From Nocardia sp. NBC_01730 (lineage in GTDB: Bacteria; Actinomycetota; Actinomycetes; Mycobacteriales; Mycobacteriaceae), in assembly GCF_035920445.1 (NCBI RefSeq), contig NZ_CP109162.1, forward strand, positions 3,720,001-3,784,000: a stretch of DNA of 64,000 nt, given 5' to 3'. The notes under the pieces were generated by a model. The model made no database searches. It saw only the letters and a list, made by a program, of their open reading frames with translations, and was not told where the DNA came from. Position 1 is the first letter of the stretch. Each line of letters begins with the position of its first letter. Position numbers and translations under genes: made by a program. Below are positions 38,435-48,183 of the stretch, piece after piece.

Positions 38435-40591
38435 TCAGGACATCCCGGGGAGGAGTTGGACGACGAGGTCGATGAGTTTGATGCCGATGAACGGCGCGAT
38501 GATGCCGCCCAGCCCGTAGACGGTCAGGTTGCGGCTCAACAGTGCCGACGCGTTCGAGGGCCGGTAGCGCACGCCGCGCAGCGCCAGCGGGATCAGCGCG
38601 ACGATGACGATCGCGTTGAAGATGACCGCGGACAGGATCGCGGACTGCGGGCTGGAAAGCCGCATGATGTTGAGCGCGTCGAGGCCGGGGAACAACGTGA
38701 CGAACAGTGCGGGAATGATCGCGAAGTATTTGGCGATGTCGTTGGCGATGGAGAACGTGGTGAGCGCGCCGCGGGTGATGAGCAGCTGCTTGCCGATCTC
38801 CACGATCTCGATGAGCTTGGTCGGATCGGAATCCAGGTCCACCATGTTGCCGGCTTCCTTGGCCGCCGAGGTGCCGGTGTTCATCGCGACGCCCACGTCG
38901 GCCTGAGCCAGTGCGGGGGCGTCGTTGGTGCCGTCGCCGGTCATCGCGACCAGCCGCCCGCCATCCTGTTCCTGCTTGATCAGCGCCAGCTTGTCCTCCG
39001 GCGTCGCCTCCGCGAGGAAGTCGTCCACCCCGGCCTCGTCGGCGATCGCCTTGGCGGTCAACGGGTTGTCGCCGGTGATCATCACCGTGCGGATGCCCAT
39101 CCTGCGCATCTCGTCGAACCGCTCCCGCATGCCCTGCTTCACCACATCTTTGAGGTGGATCACCCCGAGCAGCCGGGCAGTGCCGTCGTTGACTTCACCG
39201 ACGACCAGCGGCGTGCCGCCTGCGGCGGAGATGCCGTCGACGGTCGCGCCGAGTTCGTCAGGCACCGAACCGCCCCGCGCGCGTACCCATTCGGTGACCG
39301 CACTCGCCGCGCCCTTGCGCAGCAGACGCCCGTCGACGTCGACGCCGGACATCCGGGTCTGGGCGGTGAATTCCACCCACTGCGCGTGCGTCAGCTCGCC
39401 CGGCGTCCGCTCCCGCAGCCCGTATGCCTGCTTGGCGTATACCACGATGGAACGGCCTTCGGGCGTCTCGTCGGCCAGGCTGGACAGCTGTGCGGCGTCG
39501 GCCAATTCGTCCTTGCCGACGCCGGGCACCGGGACGAACTCCGACGCCTGACGGTTGCCGAGGGTGATGGTGCCGGTCTTGTCCAGCAGCAGCGTGTTCA
39601 CATCGCCCGCGGCCTCGACCGCGCGGCCCGACATGGCCAGGACGTTGCGTTGCACCAGCCGGTCCATGCCCGCGATGCCGATGGCCGACAGCAGCGCGCC
39701 GATGGTCGTCGGGATCAGGCACACCAGCAGCGAGACCAGCACGATGCCGGTGACACCGTGCACGTCCAGCGCCGACGTGTCCGCCACCCCAGGGTTGTTC
39801 GCCTTGGAGAACATCGCCAGCGGCTGCAACGTGACGACCGCGAACACGAAGATGATCGTCAGCGCCGCGAGCAGGATGTTCAGCGCGATCTCGTTCGGCG
39901 TCTTCTGCCTGCTCGCGCCCTCGACCAACGCGATCATCTTGTCGATGAAACTTTGCCCCGGCTCCTGGGTGATCTGGACGACGATCCGGTCCGACAGCAC
40001 GGTGGTTCCGCCGGTCACCGCCGAACGGTCGCCACCGGACTCCCGGATCACGGGCGCGGATTCGCCGGTGATCGCCGACTCGTCCACGGAGGCGATGCCC
40101 TCCACCACGTCGCCGTCGCCGGGAATGACTTCCCCCGCCTCGACGACCACGTGATCGCCGCGGCGCAGATCCGGCGCGGCGACCGACTCTTCGACCACCC
40201 GGGCACCCGGCGACCAGTCGGGCAGCCGCCGCGCGACCGTGTCGGTCTTGGCCTTGCGCAGCGCGTCCGCCTGAGCCTTGCCGCGGCCCTCGGCGACCGC
40301 CTCGGCCAGGTTCGCGAAAATCACGGTGAGCCACAGCCACACGACGATGGCCCAGGCGAAGAAGCTCGGATCGGCCAGAGCGAGGATGGTCGACCAGACC
40401 GCGCCCAGTTCGACGATGAGCATCACGGGGTTGCGCCACAAGGTGCGCGGATCGAGCTTGCGCACCGCGTCCGGCAGCGAGGTCACCAGCATCGCGGGGT
40501 CGAGCACACCCTTCGGGACACCCTTGTCCCGCCGCTGCCGTTCGGGCTCAGGCTCCGCGGAGCTGTTCTTTTCGATTGCGGGACTGGTCAT
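38435..40591 (-). CDS. kdpB: Potassium-transporting P-type ATPase KdpB
   Basis: Catalytic P-type ATPase subunit of the high-affinity K+ pump. The 718-residue protein has [13 protein letters not shown] (phosphorylated Asp), the A-domain loop DESAITGES, the hinge [41 protein letters not shown] and a C-terminal membrane domain. ATG at 40591 overlaps the kdpA stop by one base. Confidence 0.97.
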   Translation of the reverse strand: MTSPAIEKNSSAEPEPERQRRDKGVPKGVLDPAMLVTSLPDAVRKLDPRTLWRNPVMLIVELGAVWSTILALADPSFFAWAIVVWLWLTVIFANLAEAVAEGRGKAQADALRKAKTDTVARRLPDWSPGARVVEESVAAPDLRRGDHVVVEAGEVIPGDGDVVEGIASVDESAITGESAPVIRESGGDRSAVTGGTTVLSDRIVVQITQEPGQSFIDKMIALVEGASRQKTPNEIALNILLAALTIIFVFAVVTLQPLAMFSKANNPGVADTSALDVHGVTGIVLVSLLVCLIPTTIGALLSAIGIAGMDRLVQRNVLAMSGRAVEAAGDVNTLLLDKTGTITLGNRQASEFVPVPGVGKDELADAAQLSSLADETPEGRSIVVYAKQAYGLRERTPGELTHAQWVEFTAQTRMSGVDVDGRLLRKGAASAVTEWVRARGGSVPDELGATVDGISAAGGTPLVVGEVNDGTARLLGVIHLKDVVKQGMRERFDEMRRMGIRTVMITGDNPLTAKAIADEAGVDDFLAEATPEDKLALIKQEQDGGRLVAMTGDGTNDAPALAQADVGVAMNTGTSAAKEAGNMVDLDSDPTKLIEIVEIGKQLLITRGALTTFSIANDIAKYFAIIPALFVTLFPGLDALNIMRLSSPQSAILSAVIFNAIVIVALIPLALRGVRYRPSNASALLSRNLTVYGLGGIIAPFIGIKLIDLVVQLLPGMS

Positions 40592-42261
40592 CAGTGGATT
40601 CCTTCGGCGAGCGGCCCCAGCGCGAGTGCGGGCAGGAAGGTGAGCGCGACCAGGATCACCGTCACACCAACGACCATGCCGACGAACTGCGGCCGGTGCG
40701 TCGGCAGGGTGCCGATCGACTCGGGAGTGGTGCCCTGCTGAGCCAGCGACCCGGCCAGCGCGAGCACGAAGATGATCGGCACGAAGCGGCCGAACAGCAT
40801 GGCCAGGCCGAGCGCCGTGTTGTACCAGTCGGTGTTCCCGGTCAGGCCCGCGAACGCCGAACCGTTGTTGTTGGCCGCTGAGGTGAAGGCGTACAACACC
40901 TCCGACAGGCCGTGTGGCCCGGAATTCAGCATGCCCGCCCGTTGCCCCGGCAGCGCCATCGCCGAAGCAGTGCCGACGAGCACGATCAACGGGCTGATCA
41001 GGAAATACGAAGCGGCGAGCTTGATCTCTTTCGGCGTGATCTTCTTGCCGAGATATTCCGGTGTGCGCCCGACCATCAGACCCGCGACGAACACCGTGAT
41101 CACCGCGAGAATCAGCATTCCGTACAGCCCGGAGCCCGTCCCACCCGGCGCGACCTCGCCGAGCTGCATGTTGAACATCGTCATCAGGCCGCCGAGGCTG
41201 GTGTAGGAGTCGTGGAACGAGTCGACGGCGCCGGTCGAGGTCAAAGTGGTCGCTGACGCCCAGGTGGCCGAGTTCGCCACCCCGAAGCGCTGTTCCACCC
41301 CTTCCATCGACGCGCCGATCGCGGTCGGCACGGTCCCGTGGTGCTGGAGCTGGACCAGGTTGGTCAGCGTCACGCTGATCAGCGCGATCGTCCCCATCAC
41401 CGCGACGATCGCGTAGCCCTGCTTACGGCTGCCGACGATCCTGCCGAACGTACGCGGCAGCGAGAAGCTGATCACCAGCAGCAGGAAGATCTCCACCCAG
41501 TTGGTCCAGGTACGCGGGTTCTCGAACGGGTGCGCCGAGTTGGCGTTGTAGAAGCCGCCTCCATTGGTGCCCAGTTCTTTGATCGCCTCCTGGCTGGCCA
41601 CCGGACCGCCGGTAAGGGTCTGCTGCGTGCCGTTGAGCGTCTGCGCGACCTGGTCGTGCAGGTGGAAGTTCTGGATCACGCCGCCCGCGACCAGCACGAT
41701 CGCGAACACGAACGCGAGCGGCAACAGGATACGGATCGTGCCGCGCACCAGGTCCACCCAGAAGTTGCCGAGGTCGCCGGTGTGCCTGCCCGCGAACCCG
41801 CGCACCAGCGCGACCGCCACCGCCATCCCGACCGCCGCGGACACGAAGTTCTGCACCGCGAGCCCCGCCATCTGCACCAGGTGCCCCTGGGTCGATTCAC
41901 CGGAATAGTTCTGCCAGTTCGTGTTCGTCACGAAGCTGACCGCGGTGTTCCAAGCCAGCGCGGGCGTCATCTCGGTACCGGGATCGTTCAGGTGCAGCGG
42001 AAGTCTGCCCTGGACCAGCTGGAAGAAGAACAGGAACAGGATGCCGACCGCCGAGAAGGCCAGCACACTGCGGGCGTACACCGACCAGGTCTGCTCGACA
42101 TCGGGCTGGGCGCCGATCACCCGGTAAACGACGCGTTCCACGCGAGAATGCTTGCGGCCGCTGTACACCCGGTACATGTAGTCGCCGAGCGGCACATGAA
42201 CCAGCACGAGCGCCAGCACCAGGGACGCCACGAAGGCGATCCCCGCGGTTGTCGTGTTCAC
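40591..42261 (-). CDS. kdpA: Potassium-transporting ATPase KdpA
   Basis: Channel-like K+ binding subunit of the Kdp complex. The 556-residue protein has ten hydrophobic helices and the four filter loops, seen as [34 protein letters not shown], the [22 protein letters not shown] segment, and [16 protein letters not shown] at 42261 directly follows the kdpF TAG. Confidence 0.97.
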   Translation of the reverse strand: MNTTTAGIAFVASLVLALVLVHVPLGDYMYRVYSGRKHSRVERVVYRVIGAQPDVEQTWSVYARSVLAFSAVGILFLFFFQLVQGRLPLHLNDPGTEMTPALAWNTAVSFVTNTNWQNYSGESTQGHLVQMAGLAVQNFVSAAVGMAVAVALVRGFAGRHTGDLGNFWVDLVRGTIRILLPLAFVFAIVLVAGGVIQNFHLHDQVAQTLNGTQQTLTGGPVASQEAIKELGTNGGGFYNANSAHPFENPRTWTNWVEIFLLLVISFSLPRTFGRIVGSRKQGYAIVAVMGTIALISVTLTNLVQLQHHGTVPTAIGASMEGVEQRFGVANSATWASATTLTSTGAVDSFHDSYTSLGGLMTMFNMQLGEVAPGGTGSGLYGMLILAVITVFVAGLMVGRTPEYLGKKITPKEIKLAASYFLISPLIVLVGTASAMALPGQRAGMLNSGPHGLSEVLYAFTSAANNNGSAFAGLTGNTDWYNTALGLAMLFGRFVPIIFVLALAGSLAQQGTTPESIGTLPTHRPQFVGMVVGVTVILVALTFLPALALGPLAEGIH

Positions 42262-42348
42262 CTAGAACCTCTCGGGAAACAGCAGCGCCACGACCAGGTA
42301 GACAGCGACGCCGACAGCGAGAACCAGACCGGCCAGGTTCGCGATCAC
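42262..42348 (-). CDS. kdpF: Kdp small subunit KdpF
   Basis: A 28-residue single-helix peptide (core LVLAVGVAVYLVVALLFPERF) that stabilises the Kdp complex. GTG at 42348 overlaps the TGA of an upstream 27-residue ORF as GTGA. The TAG abuts the kdpA GTG. Confidence 0.88.
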   Translation of the reverse strand: MIANLAGLVLAVGVAVYLVVALLFPERF

Positions 42349-42428
42349 AGCTTCTCCACCCCACGCTGGATCAGTCCCAGCAGCGCGAACGCCGCCACGG
42401 TGAGCGCCGTGAACAGCACGACAGACAT
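42345..42428 (-). CDS. 27-residue membrane peptide upstream of kdpF
   Basis: ATG at 42428 is preceded by GGAGG with 10-base spacing. The frame gives 27 residues: one hydrophobic segment (VVLFTALTVAAFALLGL) and a short charged end (QRGVEKL). Its TGA overlaps the kdpF start by four bases, so it is in the operon and coupled. It is a second KdpF-like peptide or an assembly/leader peptide. I believe similar tiny ORFs precede kdpF in other actinomycetes, but no function is assigned. Confidence 0.75.
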   Translation of the reverse strand: MSVVLFTALTVAAFALLGLIQRGVEKL

Positions 42429-42504
42429 GACTCGACAACCTCCATCCGCGCGCCATGGTGGAGCACGCCAGAGCGAGTCAAGCGTCCCGGCGCCCGTAGG
42501 AGGC

Positions 42505-42524
42505 GATTCCTTACGACTCCTTAG
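42505..42524 (-). promoter_or_regulatory. Tandem 10-bp repeat, candidate KdpE site for kdp operon
   Basis: GATTCCTTAC and GACTCCTTAG lie head to tail (42505-42514, 42515-42524), one helical turn apart, about 80 bp upstream of the first kdp ORF. Tandem half-sites at 10-11 bp are the usual pattern for OmpR/PhoB-family regulators such as KdpE. Confidence 0.5.
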
Positions 42525-42813
42525 CGCCCCGGGATTCCGCATTTGCGGTTCGTTAACGGCACCACCACCGGCCACCAGCGATCGGTCAGCCGCAGCCTGC
42601 GCACCTCCACGGTCGCCACCCGCACATCGAGCACTGCCGGACGAAGTCCGTCCACAGCCCTGCGCCGGGCCGAGCGCAGGCGAGGCAGCCGCACACACGG
42701 CACGCTGTCCGGTACAGAGCGATCACCGGTTCCTTGTCGTGATCCGCACGACCATGTCCCACCAGGGCGGGCGATCGTATCCGCCGAAAGGAAGCTGTCA
42801 AAGAAGAGCGCCG

Positions 42814-42835
42814 GACCGTTAACAGACCGTAAAGA
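42814..42835 (+). promoter_or_regulatory. Tandem 11-bp repeat upstream of kdpD-side genes
   Basis: GACCGTTAACA (42814-42824) and GACCGTAAAGA (42825-42835) are adjacent direct repeats about 100 bp upstream of the 54-residue ORF. The spacing fits a response-regulator site or an 11-bp phased promoter element. Confidence 0.45.
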
Positions 42836-42931
42836 TCGGGGTCTGTGGGTATCCCGGCGGTAGAAGTGGAGAGCCGGTCAGGCGGACGACTCCAGCGCAA
42901 CCGGCGGTGTCTCATCGGAAGAAGGGTCGTC

Positions 42932-43096
42932 ATGTCGGCAGTCGCCGTTGCCGTTCTCGTCGGGTTCGTGTGCTGTGCATTGATCATCCGGGTCCTGGGC
43001 AGTCGCGCGCAGTCGCGCCGACCGCAGGTTGTGGTCGTCGCGGGCGACCGCGCCGAGCGGTGGCGCACGAACAAGCCAGGGGCGTTCGATGTCTGA
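42932..43096 (+). CDS. 54-residue membrane protein upstream of kdpD
   Basis: ATG at 42932 has GAAGGG upstream. The first 25 residues form one transmembrane segment (VAVAVLVGFVCCALIIRVLG), followed by a short basic/charged tail (SRAQSRRPQVVVVAGDRAERWR). It lies 69 bp before kdpD on the same strand and is probably co-transcribed. I do not know the family; it could be a small partner of the KdpD sensor. Confidence 0.6.
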   Translation: MSAVAVAVLVGFVCCALIIRVLGSRAQSRRPQVVVVAGDRAERWRTNKPGAFDV

Positions 43097-43165
43097 GCGG
43101 GCGCAGCACGCCGGTTCGATCGAGGGTTGCTCGGCCCGGGACTCGCGGCGCGCGATGATGAAGGC

Positions 43166-45712
43166 GTGAAACGCGGCCAGCTGCGCATCTACCTGGGCGC
43201 CGCGCCGGGAGTCGGCAAGACCTACGCCATGCTCGGCGAGGCACACCGGCGGCTGGAGCGTGGCCGCGACGTGGTGGCCGCGGTCGTCGAGACGCACGGC
43301 AGGGAGAAGACCGCGCAGCTGCTCGAGGGCATCGAGCGCATTCCGCCGAAGCTGATCGAGTATCGCGGAACCACGTTTCCGGAGCTCGACGTCGAGGCGG
43401 TGCTGAAGCGCGCGCCCGCGGTGGTGCTGGTCGACGAGCTCGCGCACACGAACACGCCGGGCAGCACGCACGAGAAGCGCTGGCAGGACGTGGCGGATCT
43501 GCTCGACGCCGGCATCGACGTGATCTCCACGGTCAATGTGCAGCACCTGGAGAGCCTCAACGACGTCGTCGAGCAGATCACCGGCATCCAGCAGCGCGAA
43601 ACCGTGCCGGACGCCGTGGTGCGCGGCGCGGACCAGGTGGAGCTGGTCGATATCACGCCGGAGGCGTTGCGGCGCAGGCTATCCCACGGCAACGTATACG
43701 CCGCCGAGAAGATCGACGCGGCGATGCGCAACTATTTCCGGGCCGGAAACCTCACGGCATTGCGCGAGTTGGCGCTGCTGTGGCTGGCCGACCAGGTCGA
43801 CGCAGCGCTGGCCAAGTATCGCGCCGACCACAAGATCACCGAGCTGTGGGAGGCGCGGGAGCGGGTCGTGGTCGCGGTGACCGGCGGCCCGGAGTCGGAG
43901 ACCATCGTGCGCAGGGCGAGCCGGATCGCCACGAAATCCAGCGCCGACCTGGTGGTGGTGCACGTCGTGCGCGGCGACGGGCTGGCCGGGGTCTCCACCG
44001 AGCGCCTCGCCAGGCTCCGTGAGCTCGCGGCCAGCCTGGACGCCTCGCTGCACACCGTCACCGGCGACGACGTGCCCTCGGCCCTGCTGGAGTTCGCGCG
44101 CGAGGCGAACGCCACCCAGCTGGTACTCGGCACCTCGCGGCGCTCGCGCTGGGCACGGATGTTCGACGAGGGCATCGGGTCGACCGTGGTGCAGCACTCC
44201 GCGAAGATCGACGTGCACATGGTGACGCATGAGGAGGCCCACCGCGGTTTGCGCCGGTACGCGTTCCGGCCGCGCAGACCCGTGACCGCCTGGCTCGCCG
44301 CGGTTCTCGTGCCCGTGCTGGTGTGCGCGGTCAGCTCCACGTACCTGGACAGCGTGCTGGATCTCGGCGGGCTCAGCGCGGTGTTCGTGGTCGGCGTCGT
44401 CGCGGTGGCGTTGCTGGGCGGCATTGTGCCCGCGTCGGCATCGGCGCTGCTGTCCGGCCTGCTGTTGAACTGGTTCTTCGCGCCGCCGCGCTACAGCCTG
44501 ACCATCGCCGAGCCGGACAGCTTCGTCACGGTGATCGTGCTGCTCATCGTCGCCGTCGCGGTCGCGGCGCTGGTCGACGTGGCCGCGAAGCGGACAAGGC
44601 AGGCGCGCAAAGCCTCTCGGCAGGCCGAACTGCTGACCATGTTCTCCGGCGCCGTCCTGCACGGCGCGGATCTGCCCAAGCTGCTCGAACAGATCAGAGA
44701 GACCTTCACCCAACGCGCGGTCAGCCTGGTGGCGGGCGACCTGGTGCTTGCCGAGGTCGGCATCGACCCGCCGCGCCTGCCGGCCGACGCGAGCACCGTG
44801 GTCGAGGCGGGCGACGCGCACCACTGGCTGCTGCTCGCGGGCCGACCGCTGCCGACGGCCGACCGTACCGTCCTCAACGCGGTGGCCAATCAGGCGGTCG
44901 GACTGGTGCGGCAGTCCCGCCTCGCCGAGGAGGCCGGCGCCGCGGCGGCGCTGTTGGAAGCCGACCGGCTACGCCGGGCGCTGCTCTCGGCGGTCAGCCA
45001 CGACCTGCGCACGCCCCTGGCGGGAGCCAAGGCCGCCGTCTCCAGCCTGCGCAGCGACGACATCGAATTCTCCCCGGAGGACACCGCCGAACTGCTGGAG
45101 ACAATCGAGGAGTCGGTGGATCAGCTCACCGCGCTGGTCGGCAACCTGCTCGACTCGTCGCGGCTCGCGGTCGGCGTGGTGACGCCGCAGCTGCGGCGGG
45201 TGTACCTGGACGAGGTAGCGCACCGCGCGCTGGTGAGCGTCGGAATGGGCGCGCGCGGGCTGCGACGCGCCGCAATGGACCGGGTCGGGGTCGACGTCGG
45301 CGACATCTCGGTGCGGGCCGATGGCGGCCTGCTGGAACGGGTGCTGGCCAACCTGATCGACAACGCGCTGCGTCACGCGCCACGCGATACCCCGGTCCGG
45401 ATCACCGCCGACCGCACCGGCGACCGCGTCTCGGTCGCCGTCGTCGACACCGGTCCCGGCGTCCCGCACGGCGCGGAGGAGCAGCTCTTCGAGCCGTTTC
45501 AGCGCCTCGGCGATCGAGACAACACCACGGGTGTCGGGCTCGGTCTGTCGGTGGTGCGCGGATTCGTAGAGGCGATGGGCGGGACGGTGCACGCCGAGCC
45601 GACGCCGGGGGGAGGATTGACCATGCTGGTCGATCTGCCTGCGGACGAGTTACGGCCCCCCGACGACGCGGGCGCGGATGTCCCGCACGAAACGACAAGC
45701 GCAGGTGAGTGA
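43166..45712 (+). CDS. kdpD: Osmosensitive K+ channel histidine kinase KdpD
   Basis: Sensor kinase that responds to K+ limitation and turns on kdpFABC through KdpE. The 848-residue protein has the N-terminal KdpD domain (RIYLGAAPGVGKTYAML Walker A, DELAHTN Walker B), a Usp-like region, four transmembrane helices (DUF4118, about residues 375-480), a GAF-like region and the kinase core (SAVSHDLRTPLAG with His, NLIDNALRHAP, DTGPGVP, GVGLGLSVVRGF). GTG at 43166 matches the family start; TTG at 43127 is an alternative. kdpE follows immediately. Confidence 0.95.
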   Translation: MKRGQLRIYLGAAPGVGKTYAMLGEAHRRLERGRDVVAAVVETHGREKTAQLLEGIERIPPKLIEYRGTTFPELDVEAVLKRAPAVVLVDELAHTNTPGSTHEKRWQDVADLLDAGIDVISTVNVQHLESLNDVVEQITGIQQRETVPDAVVRGADQVELVDITPEALRRRLSHGNVYAAEKIDAAMRNYFRAGNLTALRELALLWLADQVDAALAKYRADHKITELWEARERVVVAVTGGPESETIVRRASRIATKSSADLVVVHVVRGDGLAGVSTERLARLRELAASLDASLHTVTGDDVPSALLEFAREANATQLVLGTSRRSRWARMFDEGIGSTVVQHSAKIDVHMVTHEEAHRGLRRYAFRPRRPVTAWLAAVLVPVLVCAVSSTYLDSVLDLGGLSAVFVVGVVAVALLGGIVPASASALLSGLLLNWFFAPPRYSLTIAEPDSFVTVIVLLIVAVAVAALVDVAAKRTRQARKASRQAELLTMFSGAVLHGADLPKLLEQIRETFTQRAVSLVAGDLVLAEVGIDPPRLPADASTVVEAGDAHHWLLLAGRPLPTADRTVLNAVANQAVGLVRQSRLAEEAGAAAALLEADRLRRALLSAVSHDLRTPLAGAKAAVSSLRSDDIEFSPEDTAELLETIEESVDQLTALVGNLLDSSRLAVGVVTPQLRRVYLDEVAHRALVSVGMGARGLRRAAMDRVGVDVGDISVRADGGLLERVLANLIDNALRHAPRDTPVRITADRTGDRVSVAVVDTGPGVPHGAEEQLFEPFQRLGDRDNTTGVGLGLSVVRGFVEAMGGTVHAEPTPGGGLTMLVDLPADELRPPDDAGADVPHETTSAGE

Positions 45713-45740
45713 GGTGTCCCTGACAGCACAGGAGGCGGTG

Positions 45741-46445
45741 GTGACGAAAACACCCGAGGCGGTGGCGACCAAGGTACTCGTGGTCGACGACGAACCGCAG
45801 ATCGTGCGCGCGCTGCGGATCAACCTGTCGGTTCGCGGCTACGAGGTGATCACCGCGGCGACCGGTGGCGCCGCCCTGCGCGCGGCCGCCGACAAACATC
45901 CGGACGTGGTGATCCTCGACCTCGGCCTACCCGACATGGACGGCATCGAGGTACTCGCCGGGCTGCGCGGCTGGACGTCGGCGCCGGTGATCGTGCTGTC
46001 CGCGCGGACCGACTCGACCGACAAGGTCGAGGCGCTCGACGCGGGCGCCGACGACTACGTCACCAAGCCGTTCGGAATGGACGAGCTGCTTGCCCGGCTG
46101 CGCGCCGCCGTCCGCCGCGGCGCCACCGACACCGACGCGTCGGACCCCGTGGTGGTGACCTCGTCGTTCACCGTCGACCTGGCCGCCAAGAAGGTCACCA
46201 AGCACGGCGAGACCGTGCACCTGACGCCGACCGAGTGGGGCATGCTCGAGATGCTGGTGCGCAACCGCGGCAAGCTGGTCGGACGACGTGAGCTGCTGCG
46301 CGAGGTGTGGGGTCCGTCCTACGCCACCGAAACGCACTATCTGCGGGTATATCTGGCGCAGCTGCGGCGCAAGCTGGAAGTCGATCCGTCACACCCGAGA
46401 CACCTGCTCACCGAGGCCGGGATGGGCTACCGGTTTCAGGAGTAG
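45741..46445 (+). CDS. kdpE: Response regulator KdpE
   Basis: OmpR-family regulator of kdp. The receiver domain has VLVVDDEPQIVRALRINL, the phosphorylated Asp in VVILDLGLPDMDG, and the Lys in DDYVTKPFG. The winged-helix DNA-binding domain ends with THYLRVYLAQLRRKLE and LTEAGMGYRF. GTG at 45741 has AGGAGG five bases upstream, giving 234 residues. GTG at 45705, overlapping the kdpD stop, is an alternative start. Confidence 0.95.
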   Translation: MTKTPEAVATKVLVVDDEPQIVRALRINLSVRGYEVITAATGGAALRAAADKHPDVVILDLGLPDMDGIEVLAGLRGWTSAPVIVLSARTDSTDKVEALDAGADDYVTKPFGMDELLARLRAAVRRGATDTDASDPVVVTSSFTVDLAAKKVTKHGETVHLTPTEWGMLEMLVRNRGKLVGRRELLREVWGPSYATETHYLRVYLAQLRRKLEVDPSHPRHLLTEAGMGYRFQE

Positions 46446-46545
46446 TAATCCCAGCCACCGTCCGGTGACCGTCAGGAATGGCGCACGCGACCCCGGCGTT
46501 GCCAGGCGCGCGAGCTGATTTCGACGAGAATGGCAGGATCGAACC

Positions 46546-47013
46546 ATGGCTGAACAGACCGCTACACCCGCCACCGCCACCGCGGCGCCGGTCGAGCATG
46601 GCCCGACCACACTGTGGGTCGAGCGCACCGGGACCAGGGCCTACACCGGTCGCAGCTCCCGCGGCGCCGAGGTCCGGATCGGGTCGCAGGGCGTCGCCGG
46701 CGTGTTCACACCGGGCGAGCTGCTGAAGATCGCCTTGGCTGCCTGCTCGGGCCTGAGTGCGGATTTCCCACTGTCGCGCAAGCTCGGCGAGAACTTCGAC
46801 GCGACCATCCGGGTGTCCGGCGACGCCGATCGGGAGAACGAGGTCTACCCACAGCTGGACGAGGTGTTCGAGCTCGACCTCAGCGAACTCGACGACGAGG
46901 CACGCGAGCGGTTGCTCGTCACCGTGCAGCGCGCGATCGACAAGGTGTGCACCGTCGGGCGGACGCTGCGGGCCGGATCCAAGGTGACCTTGTCGTTCGA
47001 CGTCGAGGCCTGA
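46546..47013 (+). CDS. OsmC/Ohr-family peroxiredoxin
   Basis: A 155-residue thiol peroxidase-type protein that reduces organic hydroperoxides in this family. It has the first redox Cys in ALAACSGLSADF and the second in DKVCTVGRTL, and an RTGTRAYTGRSSRGAEVRIG N-terminal hairpin. ATG at 46546 follows AGGA. Its TGA overlaps the acyP ATG by one base. The same osmC-acyP pair lies beside smc in mycobacteria; here it is moved and inverted relative to smc. Confidence 0.9.
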   Translation: MAEQTATPATATAAPVEHGPTTLWVERTGTRAYTGRSSRGAEVRIGSQGVAGVFTPGELLKIALAACSGLSADFPLSRKLGENFDATIRVSGDADRENEVYPQLDEVFELDLSELDDEARERLLVTVQRAIDKVCTVGRTLRAGSKVTLSFDVEA

Positions 47014-47291
47014 TGGACGACCCCATTCGGTTGAGCGCCTGGGTGCACGGCTGGGTCCAGGGAGTGGGTTTCCGCTGGTGGACACGGGCGCGCGCGTTGG
47101 AACTAGGGCTGGTCGGGCACGCGACCAACGCCAGAGACGGCCGCGTGCACGTGGTCGCGCAAGGACCGCGACAGGCTTGCGAAAGGTTGCTCGAGCTCTT
47201 GCGTTCCGGGACTCCACCTGGTCGGGTGACCCTGGTTGTGGAAAGCTGGGAGCCCGCGCGGGGTGATTTGACCGGTTTCGAGGAGCGGTAG
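47013..47291 (+). CDS. acyP: Acylphosphatase
   Basis: A 92-residue enzyme that hydrolyses acyl phosphates. The active-site loop VQGVGFRWWTRARA (with the phosphate-binding Arg) and the catalytic Asn in GHATNARDGRVHV are present. ATG at 47013 overlaps the osmC stop. A run of 31 bases separates it from the next operon on the same strand. Confidence 0.93.
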   Translation: MDDPIRLSAWVHGWVQGVGFRWWTRARALELGLVGHATNARDGRVHVVAQGPRQACERLLELLRSGTPPGRVTLVVESWEPARGDLTGFEER

Positions 47292-47322
47292 TGGTAGTTC
47301 GGGCGACGAGGGGGGCGCAGCG

Positions 47323-48183
47323 GTGAGCACGCAGCATCCGGGTGACGGCACGCGTCCCGACAGCCCCGAACCCGAGCGGTCGTCCGCTTCGGAGCATCCG
47401 GATACGCCCGCCGCAGCCGGTTCCGAACCCGCGGCCGGTGCGCGATCGGCCCCGGAGCCCGCGCCTGCCGATTCCGCCGAAGCGCAGGATCGGTCGACTC
47501 CCACGTCGAGTATGCCGGGCACGACGCCCGCCGATCCGTCGGACGTCGACTGGTCGACGCCGGGCTCGGTGCCGCCCGGAGCCGCGAGCGGCACGGAAGG
47601 GCTCGCCGGTCTGGGCGCGGCTCCCGGCACTCCGGGGCCGCCCCGCCGCGGCAGCGTGCAGCGACAGGAAGCGGGGGTTACCAAGCCGCGTCCACCCACG
47701 GTGGCCGAAGCGAGGGCCAGAGACAAGGCGCGCAAGCACGCCGAGCAGGCACAGCAGGCCGCCGTCGCGGCTGAGGAGGCCAAGAAGCGCAAGCGCAAGC
47801 GGGTCATGATCGGTGGTGTCGCCATTGTCGGCGTCGCCGGTCTGGTCGGCGGCGGCTACCTGGCCTATCGTGCGCTGAACGCGCCGGAACGGGTCACGGC
47901 GTACTGCGTGAAGACCGAGAACGGCCAGGAGGTCGTGGTCGACGACGATCACTGCGGCGACGGCCGACCCGGCTTCGTCAGCAATAGCGGTGGCGGTCCA
48001 GGTCTCATCATCCTCGGCGGCGGACCGCAGTACCGCTACTACTACGGCGGCACCGGCACCGTCGGCAAGCCGCCGACCGGCGGCACCACGGTCGTACCGC
48101 GCAGCGCGGAGATCAAGACCAAGAGCGGAACCACGGTGCAGCGCGGCGGGCTCGGCAGCAAGAGCACCGGCGGGGGGTCGTAG
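47323..48183 (+). CDS. Membrane protein with external Cys pair, partner of ATP-grasp ligase
   Basis: A 286-residue protein. It has a long Pro/Ala/Ser/Glu-rich cytoplasmic-looking N-terminus, a coiled Ala/Lys region (KHAEQAQQAAVAAEEAKKRKRKR), one transmembrane helix (VMIGGVAIVGVAGLVGGGYLAY), and an outer domain with AYCVKTENGQEVVVDDDHCGD and a Gly/Tyr-rich end (PQYRYYYGGTGTVGKPPTGG). GTG at 47323 follows GAGGGGGG. The C-terminal Cys pattern and the gene context recall the DUF1190 (YgiB/YjfM) proteins that sit beside YgiC/YjfC ligases in enterobacteria. That link is an inference. Confidence 0.7.
   Translation: MSTQHPGDGTRPDSPEPERSSASEHPDTPAAAGSEPAAGARSAPEPAPADSAEAQDRSTPTSSMPGTTPADPSDVDWSTPGSVPPGAASGTEGLAGLGAAPGTPGPPRRGSVQRQEAGVTKPRPPTVAEARARDKARKHAEQAQQAAVAAEEAKKRKRKRVMIGGVAIVGVAGLVGGGYLAYRALNAPERVTAYCVKTENGQEVVVDDDHCGDGRPGFVSNSGGGPGLIILGGGPQYRYYYGGTGTVGKPPTGGTTVVPRSAEIKTKSGTTVQRGGLGSKSTGGGS

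Larger units (their letters stand above)
42429..42931. other. Divergent kdp regulatory region
   Basis: 503 bp between the kdp structural operon (minus) and the small ORF plus kdpDE (plus). It holds two tandem direct repeats that could bind KdpE (42505-42524 and 42814-42835) and a GTTAAC palindrome at both ends (near 42552 and 42819). Frames here are shadows. Confidence 0.55.

Noticed and set aside
38363..40741. 792-residue plus-strand frame opposite kdpB
   Set aside because: Mirrors the codon structure of kdpB; no motifs, no ribosome site.
47323..48183. Lipoprotein call for the Cys-containing membrane protein
   Set aside because: No N-terminal signal or lipobox; the membrane helix is internal and the Cys lie after it.
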